A stretch of 64,000 bases of DNA, taken from assembly GCA_017559995.1 (NCBI GenBank), contig JAFYPP010000041.1, positions 1-64,000 of the forward strand. Reading direction: 5' to 3'. Numbering within the stretch: position 1 is the first letter of the stretch; each line of letters opens with the position of its first letter. Below the pieces are notes generated by a model. The model was given only the letters and a program-made list of their open reading frames with translations. It had not been told where the DNA came from and ran no database searches. Positions 17,087-25,786 of this stretch are shown one piece after another. Origin of the DNA: Clostridia bacterium. GTDB lineage: Bacteria > Bacillota > Clostridia > Oscillospirales > Butyricicoccaceae. The position numbers and the translations under genes were made by a program.

Positions 17087-18235
17087 TTATTGGGCGCAAA
17101 AGTTTTCGGCCGGCTGTTCGGCCTCACCCAGGAAGTACAGAAGGTCATCAACGATACGGCGGCAGGCAAAACCGTCACCGTAGGGATTGACCGCATGGGC
17201 CATGCTCTGGTAACGCTGGCCTCCGGAAAGCAGTTCTTCCGCTTCGGCAATGATCACCGCTTCCTCGGTGCCGATCACACGGACGGTACCGGCGGCAACC
17301 GCCTCGGGCCGCTCGGTTTCCCGACGGAGCACCAGAACAGGCTTACCCAGCGCGGGAGCCTCCTCCTGCAATCCGCCGGAGTCGGTCATCACCATATAGG
17401 ACCGTGCCAGCAGATTATGCATATCGGTAACGCCAAGAGGCTCGGTAAGCAGGACGTTGTCCAGACCGTCCAAATAGCGGTGTGCGATCTCCTGCACATA
17501 AGGGCTGAGATGCACGGGATACACCAGCTGAACATCAGGATGATTTTTGGCCAGATAAGCGAAGGCGGCCATGATATGCTCCATCGGTTCGCCGTAATTT
17601 TCCCGGCGATGGGCCGTAATGGCGATCACCTTGCGGGCAGAAAAATCCAGCGTCTGCAGCGCGGGGCATTCGAACGTGTAATCGTCTTTTACCGTAAGCT
17701 TCAGGGCGTCGATCGCCGTGTTTCCGGTAATGAAGATAGGCGCCTGAATATTCTCCCGACGCAGATTCTCGGCATTGTTCACGGTAGGAGAAAAATGAAC
17801 GTCCGCCATAACACCCACCAGACGGCGGTTGGCCTCTTCCGGATAGGGCGACTGCAGGTCAAAACTGCGCAGACCGGCCTCCACATGACCGATGGCCACA
17901 TGATTATAGAATGCCGCCAGCGCAGCCGCAAAGGTGGTGGTGGTGTCGCCGTGGACCAGAACGATATCGGGTTTGACCTCACGCAGCACCTTCTCCAGAC
18001 CCAGTGTAGCCTTGCTGGTGATGGTGGTCAGCGTCTGCTGTTTCTCCATAATATCCAGATCGTACTGCGGCTGCACGTCAAAAGCGGCCAGCATCTGGTC
18101 CAGCATTTCACGGTGCTGGGCGGTAACACAGACGATGGACTCGATCTCTTCCCGGCTCTCCAGTTCTTTCACCAGCGGGCACATCTTGTTTGCCTCCGGG
18201 CGTGTGCCGAAGACGCTCATAACTTTTCTTTTCAT
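17087..18235 (-). CDS. wecB: UDP-N-acetylglucosamine 2-epimerase (non-hydrolysing)
   Basis: Interconverts UDP-GlcNAc and UDP-ManNAc, the sugar used by TagA-type transferases for teichoic-acid or secondary polymer linkage units. Family signatures: GTRPEANKMCPLVKEL at the N-terminus, TAQHREMLDQML, VHGDTTTT, GHVEAGLRSFD, EEANRR, and C-terminal TDSGGLQEEAPALGKPVLVLR. The 382 residues are standard. It overlaps the upstream tagO/wecA gene by 4 bases (ATGA). Cytoplasmic. tagA, which would use the product, lies at 40.2 kb. Confidence 0.95.
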   Translation of the reverse strand: MKRKVMSVFGTRPEANKMCPLVKELESREEIESIVCVTAQHREMLDQMLAAFDVQPQYDLDIMEKQQTLTTITSKATLGLEKVLREVKPDIVLVHGDTTTTFAAALAAFYNHVAIGHVEAGLRSFDLQSPYPEEANRRLVGVMADVHFSPTVNNAENLRRENIQAPIFITGNTAIDALKLTVKDDYTFECPALQTLDFSARKVIAITAHRRENYGEPMEHIMAAFAYLAKNHPDVQLVYPVHLSPYVQEIAHRYLDGLDNVLLTEPLGVTDMHNLLARSYMVMTDSGGLQEEAPALGKPVLVLRRETERPEAVAAGTVRVIGTEEAVIIAEAEELLSGGQRYQSMAHAVNPYGDGFACRRIVDDLLYFLGEAEQPAENFCAQ

Positions 18236-19350
18236 GAGGGGTCTCCCTCCTGTTTATCATCGTCAGCCTGCTTCTGCATCTCATCCAAAATGGCCTGCTC
18301 CTGCTTGCTGTGCCGTTTCTCCACCGACATCATACTCATGGCGAGGAAGAAACACACCAGAACCGCAATCGCAAGGAAGATCAATCGGGTCTCGTTCGTA
18401 CGGGCCAGGATCACGGCGGTCAGACCCATCAGCGCGCTGAAGGCGTACAGGATGGCCACGCTCTGCTTCTGGTCAAAGCCCAGATCGATCAGTCGGTGAT
18501 GCACATGACCACGGTCGGCCTGCAGGGGGCTTTGGCCCTTCAGCAGACGGCGCACGATGGCAAAACCGGTATCAAAAATCGGCAGACCCAGCAGAATAAA
18601 GGGCACCGCGAAAGAGATCACCGCGTAAAACTTAAACAGACCCTGGATGGACGTGACCGCCAGCAGATATCCCAAAAACATGGAGCCGGTGTCGCCCATA
18701 AAGATCTTGGCAGGATTCATGTTATAGGGCAAAAAGCCAAGGCAGGCGCCGGCCAGCGCAGCCATCATCAGGGCGATCTGGAGCTCGGAATACAGCACCG
18801 CGATCACCAGCATGGTGACCGTCGCAATGGCGGAAACGCCGCAGGCAAGACCGTCCAGACCGTCAATGAAGTTGACCGCGTTGGTAATACCCACGATCCA
18901 AACGATGGTCACCGGGATGGTCAGGATGCCCAGAGGCACATAATCATTGGTGATAAAGGGATTGCCGAAGCCCTGGATCACCACGCCGGACAGCGCGGGG
19001 ATCAGCGCGGCGATAATCTGTCCCACAAACTTGATCTTTGCGTCCAGCGCCACAATATCATCCACGATACCCAGCGCCACCAGAATCAGCGCGCCGATCA
19101 GGATGGCCCGGAACTGGCCGGTCATGGGAATAAAGAGGATGGAACTCAGCAGAAATCCCGCAAAGATCGCAAGGCCGCCCATGCGGGGGATGGGCACCTT
19201 GTGCATACGCCGGTTGTCTTTGGGCACGTCCACGGCTTTGATGCGGATAGCCAGCATTTTCACGGCCGGCGTACACGCAAACGCCACGCCCAATGCCACA
19301 ATAAAGGCAAACAGACAGCCCAGCGTCAAATTACCATCAAAATTGAACAT
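18232..19350 (-). CDS. tagO: Undecaprenyl-phosphate GlcNAc-1-phosphate transferase (TagO/WecA, MraY superfamily)
   Basis: Integral-membrane enzyme that loads GlcNAc-1-phosphate onto undecaprenyl phosphate, starting wall teichoic acid or related polymers. It has about 11 hydrophobic segments. Superfamily motifs: DNRRMHKVPIPRMGG, DDIVALDAKIKF, NAVNFIDGLDGLACG, MGDTGSMFLG and the histidine motif DRGHVHHRLIDLG. An AGGTGA site precedes the ATG. It follows trpS by 20 bases and overlaps wecB by 4, so the three form one operon. wecA is an equally valid name. Confidence 0.93.
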   Translation of the reverse strand: MFNFDGNLTLGCLFAFIVALGVAFACTPAVKMLAIRIKAVDVPKDNRRMHKVPIPRMGGLAIFAGFLLSSILFIPMTGQFRAILIGALILVALGIVDDIVALDAKIKFVGQIIAALIPALSGVVIQGFGNPFITNDYVPLGILTIPVTIVWIVGITNAVNFIDGLDGLACGVSAIATVTMLVIAVLYSELQIALMMAALAGACLGFLPYNMNPAKIFMGDTGSMFLGYLLAVTSIQGLFKFYAVISFAVPFILLGLPIFDTGFAIVRRLLKGQSPLQADRGHVHHRLIDLGFDQKQSVAILYAFSALMGLTAVILARTNETRLIFLAIAVLVCFFLAMSMMSVEKRHSKQEQAILDEMQKQADDDKQEGDPS

Positions 19351-19370
19351 AGAATCACCTGTTCACAAAG

Positions 19371-20387
19371 TTAGGGCATGGGAACGAAGCCGACCTTCTT
19401 CTGTGCCTTGCTCAAGGTACGGTATGCCATACGGGCAGCCTTTTCGGCGCCGGTGCGGGCCACCTGATCCAGATAATCCTTGTTTTTCATCAGGTCCTCC
19501 ACATTCTCACGGAAGGGACGCAGCATCTCCACCACGGCTTCGCCGCAGGCGGTCTTGAAGTCACCGTAGCCCTTGCCGGCAAACTCTTCCTCGATCTGTT
19601 CGGGAGTCTTTCCGGTGGCCACGGAATAGATGGTGATCAGGTTGTTGATACCGTGCTTATCGGGACCACGGCGCACCTCGCCCTGGGAATCGGTGACGGC
19701 ACGCTTGAACTTGCGCATGATGTCCTCGGGCTTGTCCATCACCAGGATGTTGGCGTTGACGTTGGGGTCGGACTTACTCATCTTCTTCTCGGGTTCGGCC
19801 AGGCTCATGATCTTGGCGCCAATCGCGGGGATGTAGGGCTCGGGCAGCTTGAAGGTATTGCCGTACAGACCGTTGAAGCGGTTGGCAATGTCACGGGCGA
19901 TCTCCACGTGCTGCTTCTGGTCGGCACCCACGGGAACCAGATCGGCCTGATACAGCAGGATGTCGGCAGCCATCAGCACGGGATAGGTGAACAGGCCGGC
20001 GTTGATATTGTCGGCATTCTTGGCGGACTTATCCTTGAACTGGGTCATGCGGGACAATTCGCCGAACATGGTATAGCAGTTGAGGATCCAGGCCAGTTCC
20101 GCATGAGCGGGGACGTGGGTCTGGACAAACATAACACTCTTTTCGGGATCAATGCCGGCGGCCAGCAGGCTGGCCAGAGCGCGGTAGGTGTTCTCACGCA
20201 GCTTTGCGGGTTCCTGGCGGACAGTGATGGAATGCTCGTTTGCCACCATGTAGACGCAGTTAAACTCGTCCTGCATATTGGCCCAGTTGCGGATAGCGCC
20301 GATATAATTTCCCAGGGTAAACTGGTTGCCCGAGGGCTGGATACCACTGAGGACGATCTTCTTCTTTTCCACGGCAAGTTCTGCCAT
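19371..20387 (-). CDS. trpS: Tryptophan--tRNA ligase
   Basis: Class I synthetase charging tRNA-Trp. It has the HIGH-equivalent in GIQPSGNQFTLGNYIGAI and the KMSKS loop KKMSKSDPN. Its 338 residues are typical. The ATG at 20387 (MAELAVEKKK) is chosen since AAAGGAG lies 10 bases upstream and the family starts here; an in-frame extension to 20456 would include the promoter. Unlike pheS there is no T-box upstream. It is the first gene of an operon with tagO and wecB. Confidence 0.96.
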   Translation of the reverse strand: MAELAVEKKKIVLSGIQPSGNQFTLGNYIGAIRNWANMQDEFNCVYMVANEHSITVRQEPAKLRENTYRALASLLAAGIDPEKSVMFVQTHVPAHAELAWILNCYTMFGELSRMTQFKDKSAKNADNINAGLFTYPVLMAADILLYQADLVPVGADQKQHVEIARDIANRFNGLYGNTFKLPEPYIPAIGAKIMSLAEPEKKMSKSDPNVNANILVMDKPEDIMRKFKRAVTDSQGEVRRGPDKHGINNLITIYSVATGKTPEQIEEEFAGKGYGDFKTACGEAVVEMLRPFRENVEDLMKNKDYLDQVARTGAEKAARMAYRTLSKAQKKVGFVPMP

Positions 20388-20446
20388 AATATCTCGACTC
20401 CTTTTACGGAAATATTTGCTGCAAAATCGTTGTTGCATACGGATTA

Positions 20447-20475
20447 AGTATACCATTCTTTTTGCATTTGAGCAA
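20447..20475 (-). promoter_or_regulatory. Promoter of trpS-tagO-wecB
   Basis: Minus-strand TTGCTC (20470-20475), 17-bp spacer, TATACT (20447-20452). Confidence 0.7.
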
Positions 20476-20547
20476 CCTTTATCCTCTTTAATTTAGGTAT
20501 AATTTTCAAATTAACCTCCAAAACTAACGCAAAAAGGAGTGATTTGT

Positions 20548-21864
20548 TTGAACGACCGCAGGTTGCTTCGCCTTTGCTGCTTTGCGCTGGCTCTGGCGGT
20601 GATATTTGCCGGCAGCACCGCTTATTATGCCAATCACAGCACGCAGTACCGGCGTTATATCGACAGTCAGTACGAACGCGTCTTATCCCAGCTGCTGAAC
20701 AGTGTGGATCAGCTTGAAGCCTCCCTGGAAAAAACACGCTATCTTTCTGCCGGAGCCCTTCGTCAGACCATGGCTGCGGATATCTGGATGGAAAGCCAGC
20801 TGGCATCTGCCGCGTTATCCGCCCTTCCGCTGGGCGATCAGCGGCCCGAACAGCTGGAGACCTATCTGTCCCAGTTGGGGGATTATGCCTACTATCTCCT
20901 GCGGAACAACGCTTACGGAAAGGATACCGCCGGGGAGTGGCAAGCGCTTTGCGCTTTATACGGCAACGCCCAGCAGGTGCGGAAAGAACTGGACACCATG
21001 AAGCAACTATTGGATACCGGCAGTTTGGCCTGGGAAACGCTGCACGCCCCGGCGTCGTCCGACGGCGGCTTGAACGCGCAGTTCCTCCGGGTGAATGACG
21101 AGTTCCCGGAGTACCCTTCCCTGATCTATGACGGCCCTTATTCCGATCACGTGCTGCAGAGAACCGCCAGAGCGCTGGAAGGACAAGCCACGCTGACAAC
21201 GGAGCAGGCACAGGTACGCGCCGCGAAGCTGCTGAAAATGCCGGCGGAGCAGCTGCGGATCGATTACCAAACCGACGGACAACTCCCCTGCTACGGTTTT
21301 TCCGGGGGTACGGTATCCGCCGCCATCAGCAGGCAGGGCGGTTTCCTTCTGTCCTTCACAGATACCCGCGCCATCGGGGAAGCAACGCTGACAGCGCAAC
21401 AGGCCGTGGAAAAGGCGCAGCGGTTCCTGTCCGCTTTGGATCTGCCGGAAATGCGTGCCAGCTATCACATGGAGTACGAAGCGATCCTGACGATCAACTT
21501 TCACAGCTTTGAAAACGGCGTTCTCTCCTATCCCGATCTCATTAAAGTAGGCATCGCGCTGGATGACGGCTCCGTCGTCCGCTTTGACGCTTCCGGTTAT
21601 GCCATGAATCATCACACCCGCAATACGCCCCAACTCTCCATTGACGCAAACACCGCAAGACAAACGCTGCCCACAGACCTTGTTGTGGAACACGAACGGT
21701 TGTGTTATATTCCTACCACCGGATATCACGAAGTCCTTTGCTGGGAGTTTCAGTGCAACTCCCCGGAAGGGCGGCAGATCTTGCAGTATGTGAACTGCGA
21801 AACGGGACAAACAGAAAATATTTTATTGCTGACAGAGGGCAGCAACGGCACTTTAACCCGTTAA
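20548..21864 (+). CDS. ypeB: Germination protein YpeB
   Basis: Spore inner-membrane protein which in Bacillus stabilises and localises the cortex-lytic enzyme SleB. It has an N-terminal signal or anchor (residues about 8-28), a helical YpeB N-terminal domain (about 40-190), and C-terminal PepSY-like repeats from about 210 on, rich in Tyr and acidic residues. TTG at 20548 is the likely start: AAAGGAG is 8 bases upstream, while the GTG at 20539 overlaps that site. It is normally the partner of sleB in a two-gene operon, but here it stands alone. A TATAAT lies at 20498-20503 without a good -35; forespore-sigma control is expected but not visible. Confidence 0.88.
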   Translation: MNDRRLLRLCCFALALAVIFAGSTAYYANHSTQYRRYIDSQYERVLSQLLNSVDQLEASLEKTRYLSAGALRQTMAADIWMESQLASAALSALPLGDQRPEQLETYLSQLGDYAYYLLRNNAYGKDTAGEWQALCALYGNAQQVRKELDTMKQLLDTGSLAWETLHAPASSDGGLNAQFLRVNDEFPEYPSLIYDGPYSDHVLQRTARALEGQATLTTEQAQVRAAKLLKMPAEQLRIDYQTDGQLPCYGFSGGTVSAAISRQGGFLLSFTDTRAIGEATLTAQQAVEKAQRFLSALDLPEMRASYHMEYEAILTINFHSFENGVLSYPDLIKVGIALDDGSVVRFDASGYAMNHHTRNTPQLSIDANTARQTLPTDLVVEHERLCYIPTTGYHEVLCWEFQCNSPEGRQILQYVNCETGQTENILLLTEGSNGTLTR

Positions 21865-21892
21865 ACGCCCTGTAAAGCCAAAAAACATTACA

Positions 21893-21921
21893 AGCGCCGG
21901 ATATCAGCGATATCCGGCGCT
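21893..21921. terminator. Convergent hairpin after ypeB
   Basis: A perfect 13-bp inverted repeat (21893-21905 with 21909-21921, loop AGC). The T runs are weak on both sides. Confidence 0.6.
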
Positions 21922-21956
21922 CTTCTAATACTATTTCCACACGATTGCGGAATGTC

Positions 21957-23072
21957 TTATCCGCGGGTCAGCTCCCACATCACATCCACCGCCACAGGGA
22001 GGATATCATCCGGGAAATCATATCCGTAGGTGTGCAGCGCGGCGCATTCCTCGCCTGCGCCCACCTCGAACATCGCGCCTTCGGCCAGCTTGGGATAATA
22101 TCCGAAGTCGTCCGAGCCACGGTAAGGATGGGGTGCTTCACGGTAGGCAAAGCCCAGCCGTTTGGCACCGTCCCGGATACGCTGTGCGGCTACGGGACTG
22201 TTTGCCGACTCGGGGAACTCGTCGCAATACCGAACGTTCCAGGTCAAACCGTCCTTTTCCGCGAGGGTTGCGGCCATCTCCTCCAGTTTTGCCTGCAGCT
22301 GATCCATCTCCCGCTCATACTGTCCGCGAATGGTCAAAAGCAGTTCTCCCCTGCTGGCCTGGGTGCCAAACGCCGGCTCACCCACATCCACCTGGATGAC
22401 GGTGCAGAACACTTCACCGTCCCAATGCTCGGGCGCCACCAAATCGGGGATGGCGCTGACGATCTTCGAAATGGCAAAGGCAGGACATCTGCCCTTTTCC
22501 GGCATACTGGCATGGGACGGCAGACCGTCAAAATGCAGGATCATGCCCTTGGACGCATAATACATGGTGCTGTCCATGGTCTGGATCATGCCCTTGGGCA
22601 TGCCGGGTCGGTTGTGCCAACCGTAGGCAAAGCCGATCCCCTCTTCGGTGATCAACTTTGCGCACTCCGCACCGCCGGCACCGATCTCCTCACCGTGCTG
22701 GAACACCAGATACACGTCCCGGTCGGCCCCCTTTTCCTCCAGTTCCAGAGCAAGGCCGCACAGGGACGCCATATGGCCGTCATGACCGCATTTATGACCG
22801 TGACCCGTAATCTCGGAGGCATAGTCCGCGGTGATCATATCCTCCACAGGCAGGGCGTCCAGTTCCGCGCGGAACAACACGCCGGGCAGGCTGCTGCCGG
22901 ACGTATATTTCGCGTAAAACCATTTCCCCCGGGGCACCACATCCAAATGGGTATGTGCCTTTAAAAACGCCATCAAATGCTCCTGGGTCCAGCGTTCTTC
23001 CAGCGAAAGTTCCGGATGGCGATGCAGCCGGTGCCGCAGTTCACAGATCATGGAATGATTCTTCTCGTTCAT
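21957..23072 (-). CDS. M20D-family amidohydrolase
   Basis: Cytoplasmic di-metal hydrolase of the M20D (IAA-amino acid hydrolase / N-acyl-amino-acid amidohydrolase / aminobenzoyl-glutamate type) group, which removes N-acyl groups from amino acids. Metal-binding motifs: GHGHKCGHDGHMA, FQHGEEIGAGGAE, WHNRPGMPKG and C-terminal LHTYGYDFPDD. The length of 371 residues is a little short of usual. It lies 14 bases after the XRE-cupin gene in one minus-strand operon, divergent from NhaC-OrtAB, so it may deacylate a substrate used by that pathway; that link is inference. Confidence 0.9.
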   Translation of the reverse strand: MNEKNHSMICELRHRLHRHPELSLEERWTQEHLMAFLKAHTHLDVVPRGKWFYAKYTSGSSLPGVLFRAELDALPVEDMITADYASEITGHGHKCGHDGHMASLCGLALELEEKGADRDVYLVFQHGEEIGAGGAECAKLITEEGIGFAYGWHNRPGMPKGMIQTMDSTMYYASKGMILHFDGLPSHASMPEKGRCPAFAISKIVSAIPDLVAPEHWDGEVFCTVIQVDVGEPAFGTQASRGELLLTIRGQYEREMDQLQAKLEEMAATLAEKDGLTWNVRYCDEFPESANSPVAAQRIRDGAKRLGFAYREAPHPYRGSDDFGYYPKLAEGAMFEVGAGEECAALHTYGYDFPDDILPVAVDVMWELTRG

Positions 23073-23086
23073 AGCAGATATCCTCT

Positions 23087-23641
23087 TTAATAACGCATCA
23101 CAGACTGGAAAACCGTACGGACATCCCCTCGGTTTTCATAAATATGCTCTTCCTCACCGGCAAAGGTAATGGAATCGCCCTTTCCGAGAACATACGGCTT
23201 GCCCGCAATGATCAACGTCAGCTCCCCTTCGGTGACCACCACGTATTCCTCCTTGGCGTTGGGATGACCAACCGAAGGATAATGACCGGTAGGTTCCAGA
23301 TGAATATACAGGAAGTCCATTCCGGTAACAGGGTCAAAGGGGAAAATGTTATACACGCTGATCTTTCCGTCATCTTCCTGCACCGGTTCCACATCCTGGA
23401 GGTGCTGGACCTTATAGTCGTGCGTTTTGCTTTGGGACAGCAGAACCGCCATAGGGATCCGCAGACCCACGGAGATCTTCCACACGGTAGACAGCGTGGG
23501 GCTGGATTCTCCGCGCTCGATCTGGCCCAGCATCGCCTTGGACACGCCGGTACGGCGGGCTGCCTCATCCAGGCTGACGCCCTGTCGCTGCCGTTCCGCA
23601 CGGACAACAGCGCCAACATTCAATTTGTTCATATCGTTCAT
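23087..23641 (-). CDS. XRE-family transcriptional regulator with C-terminal cupin domain
   Basis: A DNA-binding repressor or dual regulator of the HTH_3-cupin_2 class, often controlling amino-acid or amine catabolism and sensing a small ligand in the cupin. The HTH occupies residues about 8-65 (GVSLDEAARRTGVSKAMLGQ then ERGESSPTLSTVWKI). The cupin occupies about 100-184 with HPNAKEEYVVVTEGEL and EEEHIYENRG. 184 residues is typical. ATG at 23641 or 23632. It faces NhaC-OrtAB, and an AT-rich dyad sits on its promoter, suggesting autoregulation and control of the divergent genes. Confidence 0.9.
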   Translation of the reverse strand: MNDMNKLNVGAVVRAERQRQGVSLDEAARRTGVSKAMLGQIERGESSPTLSTVWKISVGLRIPMAVLLSQSKTHDYKVQHLQDVEPVQEDDGKISVYNIFPFDPVTGMDFLYIHLEPTGHYPSVGHPNAKEEYVVVTEGELTLIIAGKPYVLGKGDSITFAGEEEHIYENRGDVRTVFQSVMRY

Positions 23642-23667
23642 CGTTTCACCCGAGTTTCATTTAGTCG

Positions 23668-23691
23668 AATATATTATATATTTAATATATT
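23668..23691. promoter_or_regulatory. AT-rich inverted repeat, candidate XRE operator
   Basis: AATATATTA (23668-23676) and TAATATATT (23683-23691) form a perfect 9-bp dyad with 6-bp spacer, partly overlapping the -10 of the XRE promoter. AT-rich DNA makes chance dyads common, so this is tentative. Confidence 0.45.
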
Positions 23692-23716
23692 ATAACATAT
23701 TTGTTCGTATTGCCAA
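23689..23716 (-). promoter_or_regulatory. Candidate promoter of the XRE-M20D operon
   Basis: Minus-strand TTGGCA (23711-23716), 16-bp spacer, TATAAT (23689-23694). Confidence 0.6.
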
Positions 23717-23816
23717 CAACCTTTTCGGAAAATTTTCCTTACAGAAAAAGTTTTTGTCATTTATTCCAAAAAAATGAATATGTTTTTGTCCTATTTGCAA
23801 ATTTTTCAAGTCCCTC

Positions 23817-23844
23817 TTGAAAAGGATCGAACATATGCTATAAT
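23817..23844 (+). promoter_or_regulatory. Promoter of nhaC-ortAB and its 5' leader
   Basis: TTGAAA (23817-23822), 16-bp spacer, TATAAT (23839-23844). The start codon is about 120 bases further on. The span 23642-23965 holds the two divergent promoters, the AT dyad and this untranslated leader; I recognise no known riboswitch in it. Confidence 0.65.
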
Positions 23845-23965
23845 ACAAGATATGTAGATGCTATAACGCACAAACCCTCACAATGGCGTCCGGTTCTTTT
23901 TCAGCTGCGCAATCAGCGGAAACGTTTTGCGAATATAAAAACATTCCTTTTAGGAGGGAAACTGT

Positions 23966-25390
23966 ATGAACGAAAAGAAAAAACTGGAGTTCTACGGCGG
24001 CGAATGGATGTCTTTCCTGCCCTTCGTGATCTTCCTCGTCCTGATCGTCCTCACCACCTTCATTTGGGGTTCGATCTCCGACGGCGCTCTGTGGCTCCCC
24101 GCTTTCCTGGCTCTGATCGTGTCCTTCTTCTTCGCAAAGGACAAGCGTCACTATGCTGAAGCCCTGATCGACGGTATGGCCAGCAAGGAAGCCATCATTC
24201 CCGTGGTCTGCTGGCTGTTTGCCGGTGTCTTCTCCCGTATCCTGCGCTCCTCCGGCCTGGCTGCCGCCATTGCCGGTGCTGCTGCCGGTATCGGCGTTGG
24301 CCCCACCCTGTTCACCGTGATCACCTTCGCTGCTTCCGCTCTGTTCGCTACCGCTTCCGGTACCGGCTTCGGCACCATTGCCGCTGCCATGGGCGTTCTG
24401 TACCCCGCCGGTATCGCTCTGGGCTGCCATCCCGCTCTGCTTGCCGGTATCATCATCTCCGGTGCTGCATTCGGTGACAACCTGGCTCCCGTTTCCGACA
24501 CCACCATCTGCTCCGCCACTTCTCAGGGCGTTGACGTCCCCGGTGTCGTCCGTTCCCGTCTGAAGTACTCTGCCGTTGCTGCTGCCATCACCGTCGTGAT
24601 CGCCGTTATCCTGAGCTCCGTTCTGGGTTCCACCGGCGCTGCCGCTTCTGCTGACTTCACCTACGATCCCATGGCCTTCTTCATGCTGATCGCCGTTGTG
24701 ATCACCATCATCGTCGCCATCAAGACCGGCGATATCATCATTGCTACCACCATCGGTTCTGTTGCCGCCGGCCTGATCGGCGTTCTGACCGGCCAGTTCG
24801 ACTTCCTGCAGGTCGACAAGGTTGACGCTGTCCGCGGCGCTCTGTTCACCGTTTCCGGCGAGGGCCTGGACCGTACCGTTGCCGGTATCATCCAGACCGG
24901 TCTGTCCAGCATGCTGCAGGTTTGTATCCTGGCTCTGCTGCTGTTCGGCTCCATCTCCATCATGCGTGCCGGCGGCGGCGATACCAAGCTGCTGAACGCT
25001 CTGGGTAAGGTCGCCAAGACCGCCACCGGCGCCGAGCTGGTCATCTCTGCCATGGTCATCATCCTGTCCACCATCATGGGTCTGAACGCTCCCGCCATCC
25101 TGGCCGTCGGTGCTTCCTTCGCCAAGCCCCTGTCCGAGAAGTTTGGCTTCACCGGTTACCGTGCCGCCAACCTGCTGGACGCTCAGTCCAACACCCTGTG
25201 CTACGCAGCTCCCTGGTCTCCCGCTGTTATCTATACCATCGGCTTTGCCGCCGGTACCAGCGCACCTCTGGCTGCTATCTCCGTCACTCCCTTCGTCATC
25301 TACGGTTATGTCCTGCTGGTTGTCATGACCGGCTCCATCTTCCTGGGCATCGGCCGTAACGACGGCGCTGAAAAGCTGGCCAAGAAGTAA
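23966..25390 (+). CDS. NhaC-family sodium/proton antiporter-like transporter
   Basis: Integral-membrane carrier of the NhaC family, which includes Na+/H+ antiporters and organic-anion exchangers such as malate/lactate antiporters. About 11-12 hydrophobic segments. The family motif is GAAFGDNLAPVSDTTICS near residue 170, and a second conserved region reads LLDAQSNTLCYAAPWSPAV near 405. 474 residues. TAGGAGGG precedes the ATG. Codon use is as strongly C-biased as nifJ, implying high expression. Its place directly before ortA-ortB suggests it moves the thiolase substrate, a product, or the coupling ion; the cargo is unknown. Confidence 0.88.
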   Translation: MNEKKKLEFYGGEWMSFLPFVIFLVLIVLTTFIWGSISDGALWLPAFLALIVSFFFAKDKRHYAEALIDGMASKEAIIPVVCWLFAGVFSRILRSSGLAAAIAGAAAGIGVGPTLFTVITFAASALFATASGTGFGTIAAAMGVLYPAGIALGCHPALLAGIIISGAAFGDNLAPVSDTTICSATSQGVDVPGVVRSRLKYSAVAAAITVVIAVILSSVLGSTGAAASADFTYDPMAFFMLIAVVITIIVAIKTGDIIIATTIGSVAAGLIGVLTGQFDFLQVDKVDAVRGALFTVSGEGLDRTVAGIIQTGLSSMLQVCILALLLFGSISIMRAGGGDTKLLNALGKVAKTATGAELVISAMVIILSTIMGLNAPAILAVGASFAKPLSEKFGFTGYRAANLLDAQSNTLCYAAPWSPAVIYTIGFAAGTSAPLAAISVTPFVIYGYVLLVVMTGSIFLGIGRNDGAEKLAKK

Positions 25391-25408
25391 TTTTACTTAC
25401 CCATTCAT

Positions 25409-25432
25409 GAGGGACGGCTTCGGCCGTCCCTC
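25409..25432 (+). other. Intercistronic UUCG hairpin between the transporter and ortA
   Basis: A perfect 10-bp stem (25409-25418 with 25423-25432) closed by a C(TTCG)G tetraloop, with no T run after it. It is more likely an mRNA-stabilising or processing element than a terminator. Confidence 0.65.
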
Positions 25433-25480
25433 TGTAAGTATGCATACACATTTGGAATTATATGGAATAGGAGGATCCGT

Positions 25481-25786
25481 ATGAAAACTGCGAAAAAAGG
25501 AGATTGGGTACAGATCTCCAACGTGGTCCTGCCCGTCGGCAGCCGCGCTCCTCAGGTACCCGAAGACACCGCCAACTGCGACCTGCTGATGTGGGTCAAG
25601 GGCTTCATCCAGCAGGATGCACAGGTCGGTGATACTGTGGAGATCATCACCGCCGTCGGTCGCCGTGAGACTGGCAAGCTGGTGGATGTGAACCCTAACT
25701 ACATCCACACTTATGGTACTTTTGTCCCCGAGCTGGTTCAGATCCAGCGTCAGCTGCGCGAAGTTCTGTACGGAGGTGAAGAATAA
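25481..25786 (+). CDS. ortA: 2-amino-4-oxopentanoate thiolase, alpha (small) subunit
   Basis: With OrtB it cleaves 2-amino-4-oxopentanoate with CoA to acetyl-CoA and D-alanine, the last step of anaerobic ornithine fermentation as described in Clostridium. At 101 residues it is the usual size. The opening KKGDWVQISNVVLPVGSRAPQ and the later RETGKLVDVNPNYIHTYG are characteristic. AGGAGGATCC precedes the ATG. The stop overlaps the ortB start by one base (TAATG), as expected for equal subunit synthesis. No HTH or membrane segment; cytoplasmic. Confidence 0.9.
   Translation: MKTAKKGDWVQISNVVLPVGSRAPQVPEDTANCDLLMWVKGFIQQDAQVGDTVEIITAVGRRETGKLVDVNPNYIHTYGTFVPELVQIQRQLREVLYGGEE

Noticed and set aside
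20388-20547. T-box for trpS
   Set aside because: The space is too short and has no GGGTGGTACCGCG-like motif.
23883-23969. A 28-codon upstream ORF ending in an ATGA overlap with the NhaC gene
   Set aside because: No Shine-Dalgarno precedes its ATG, so despite the neat overlap it is probably not translated.
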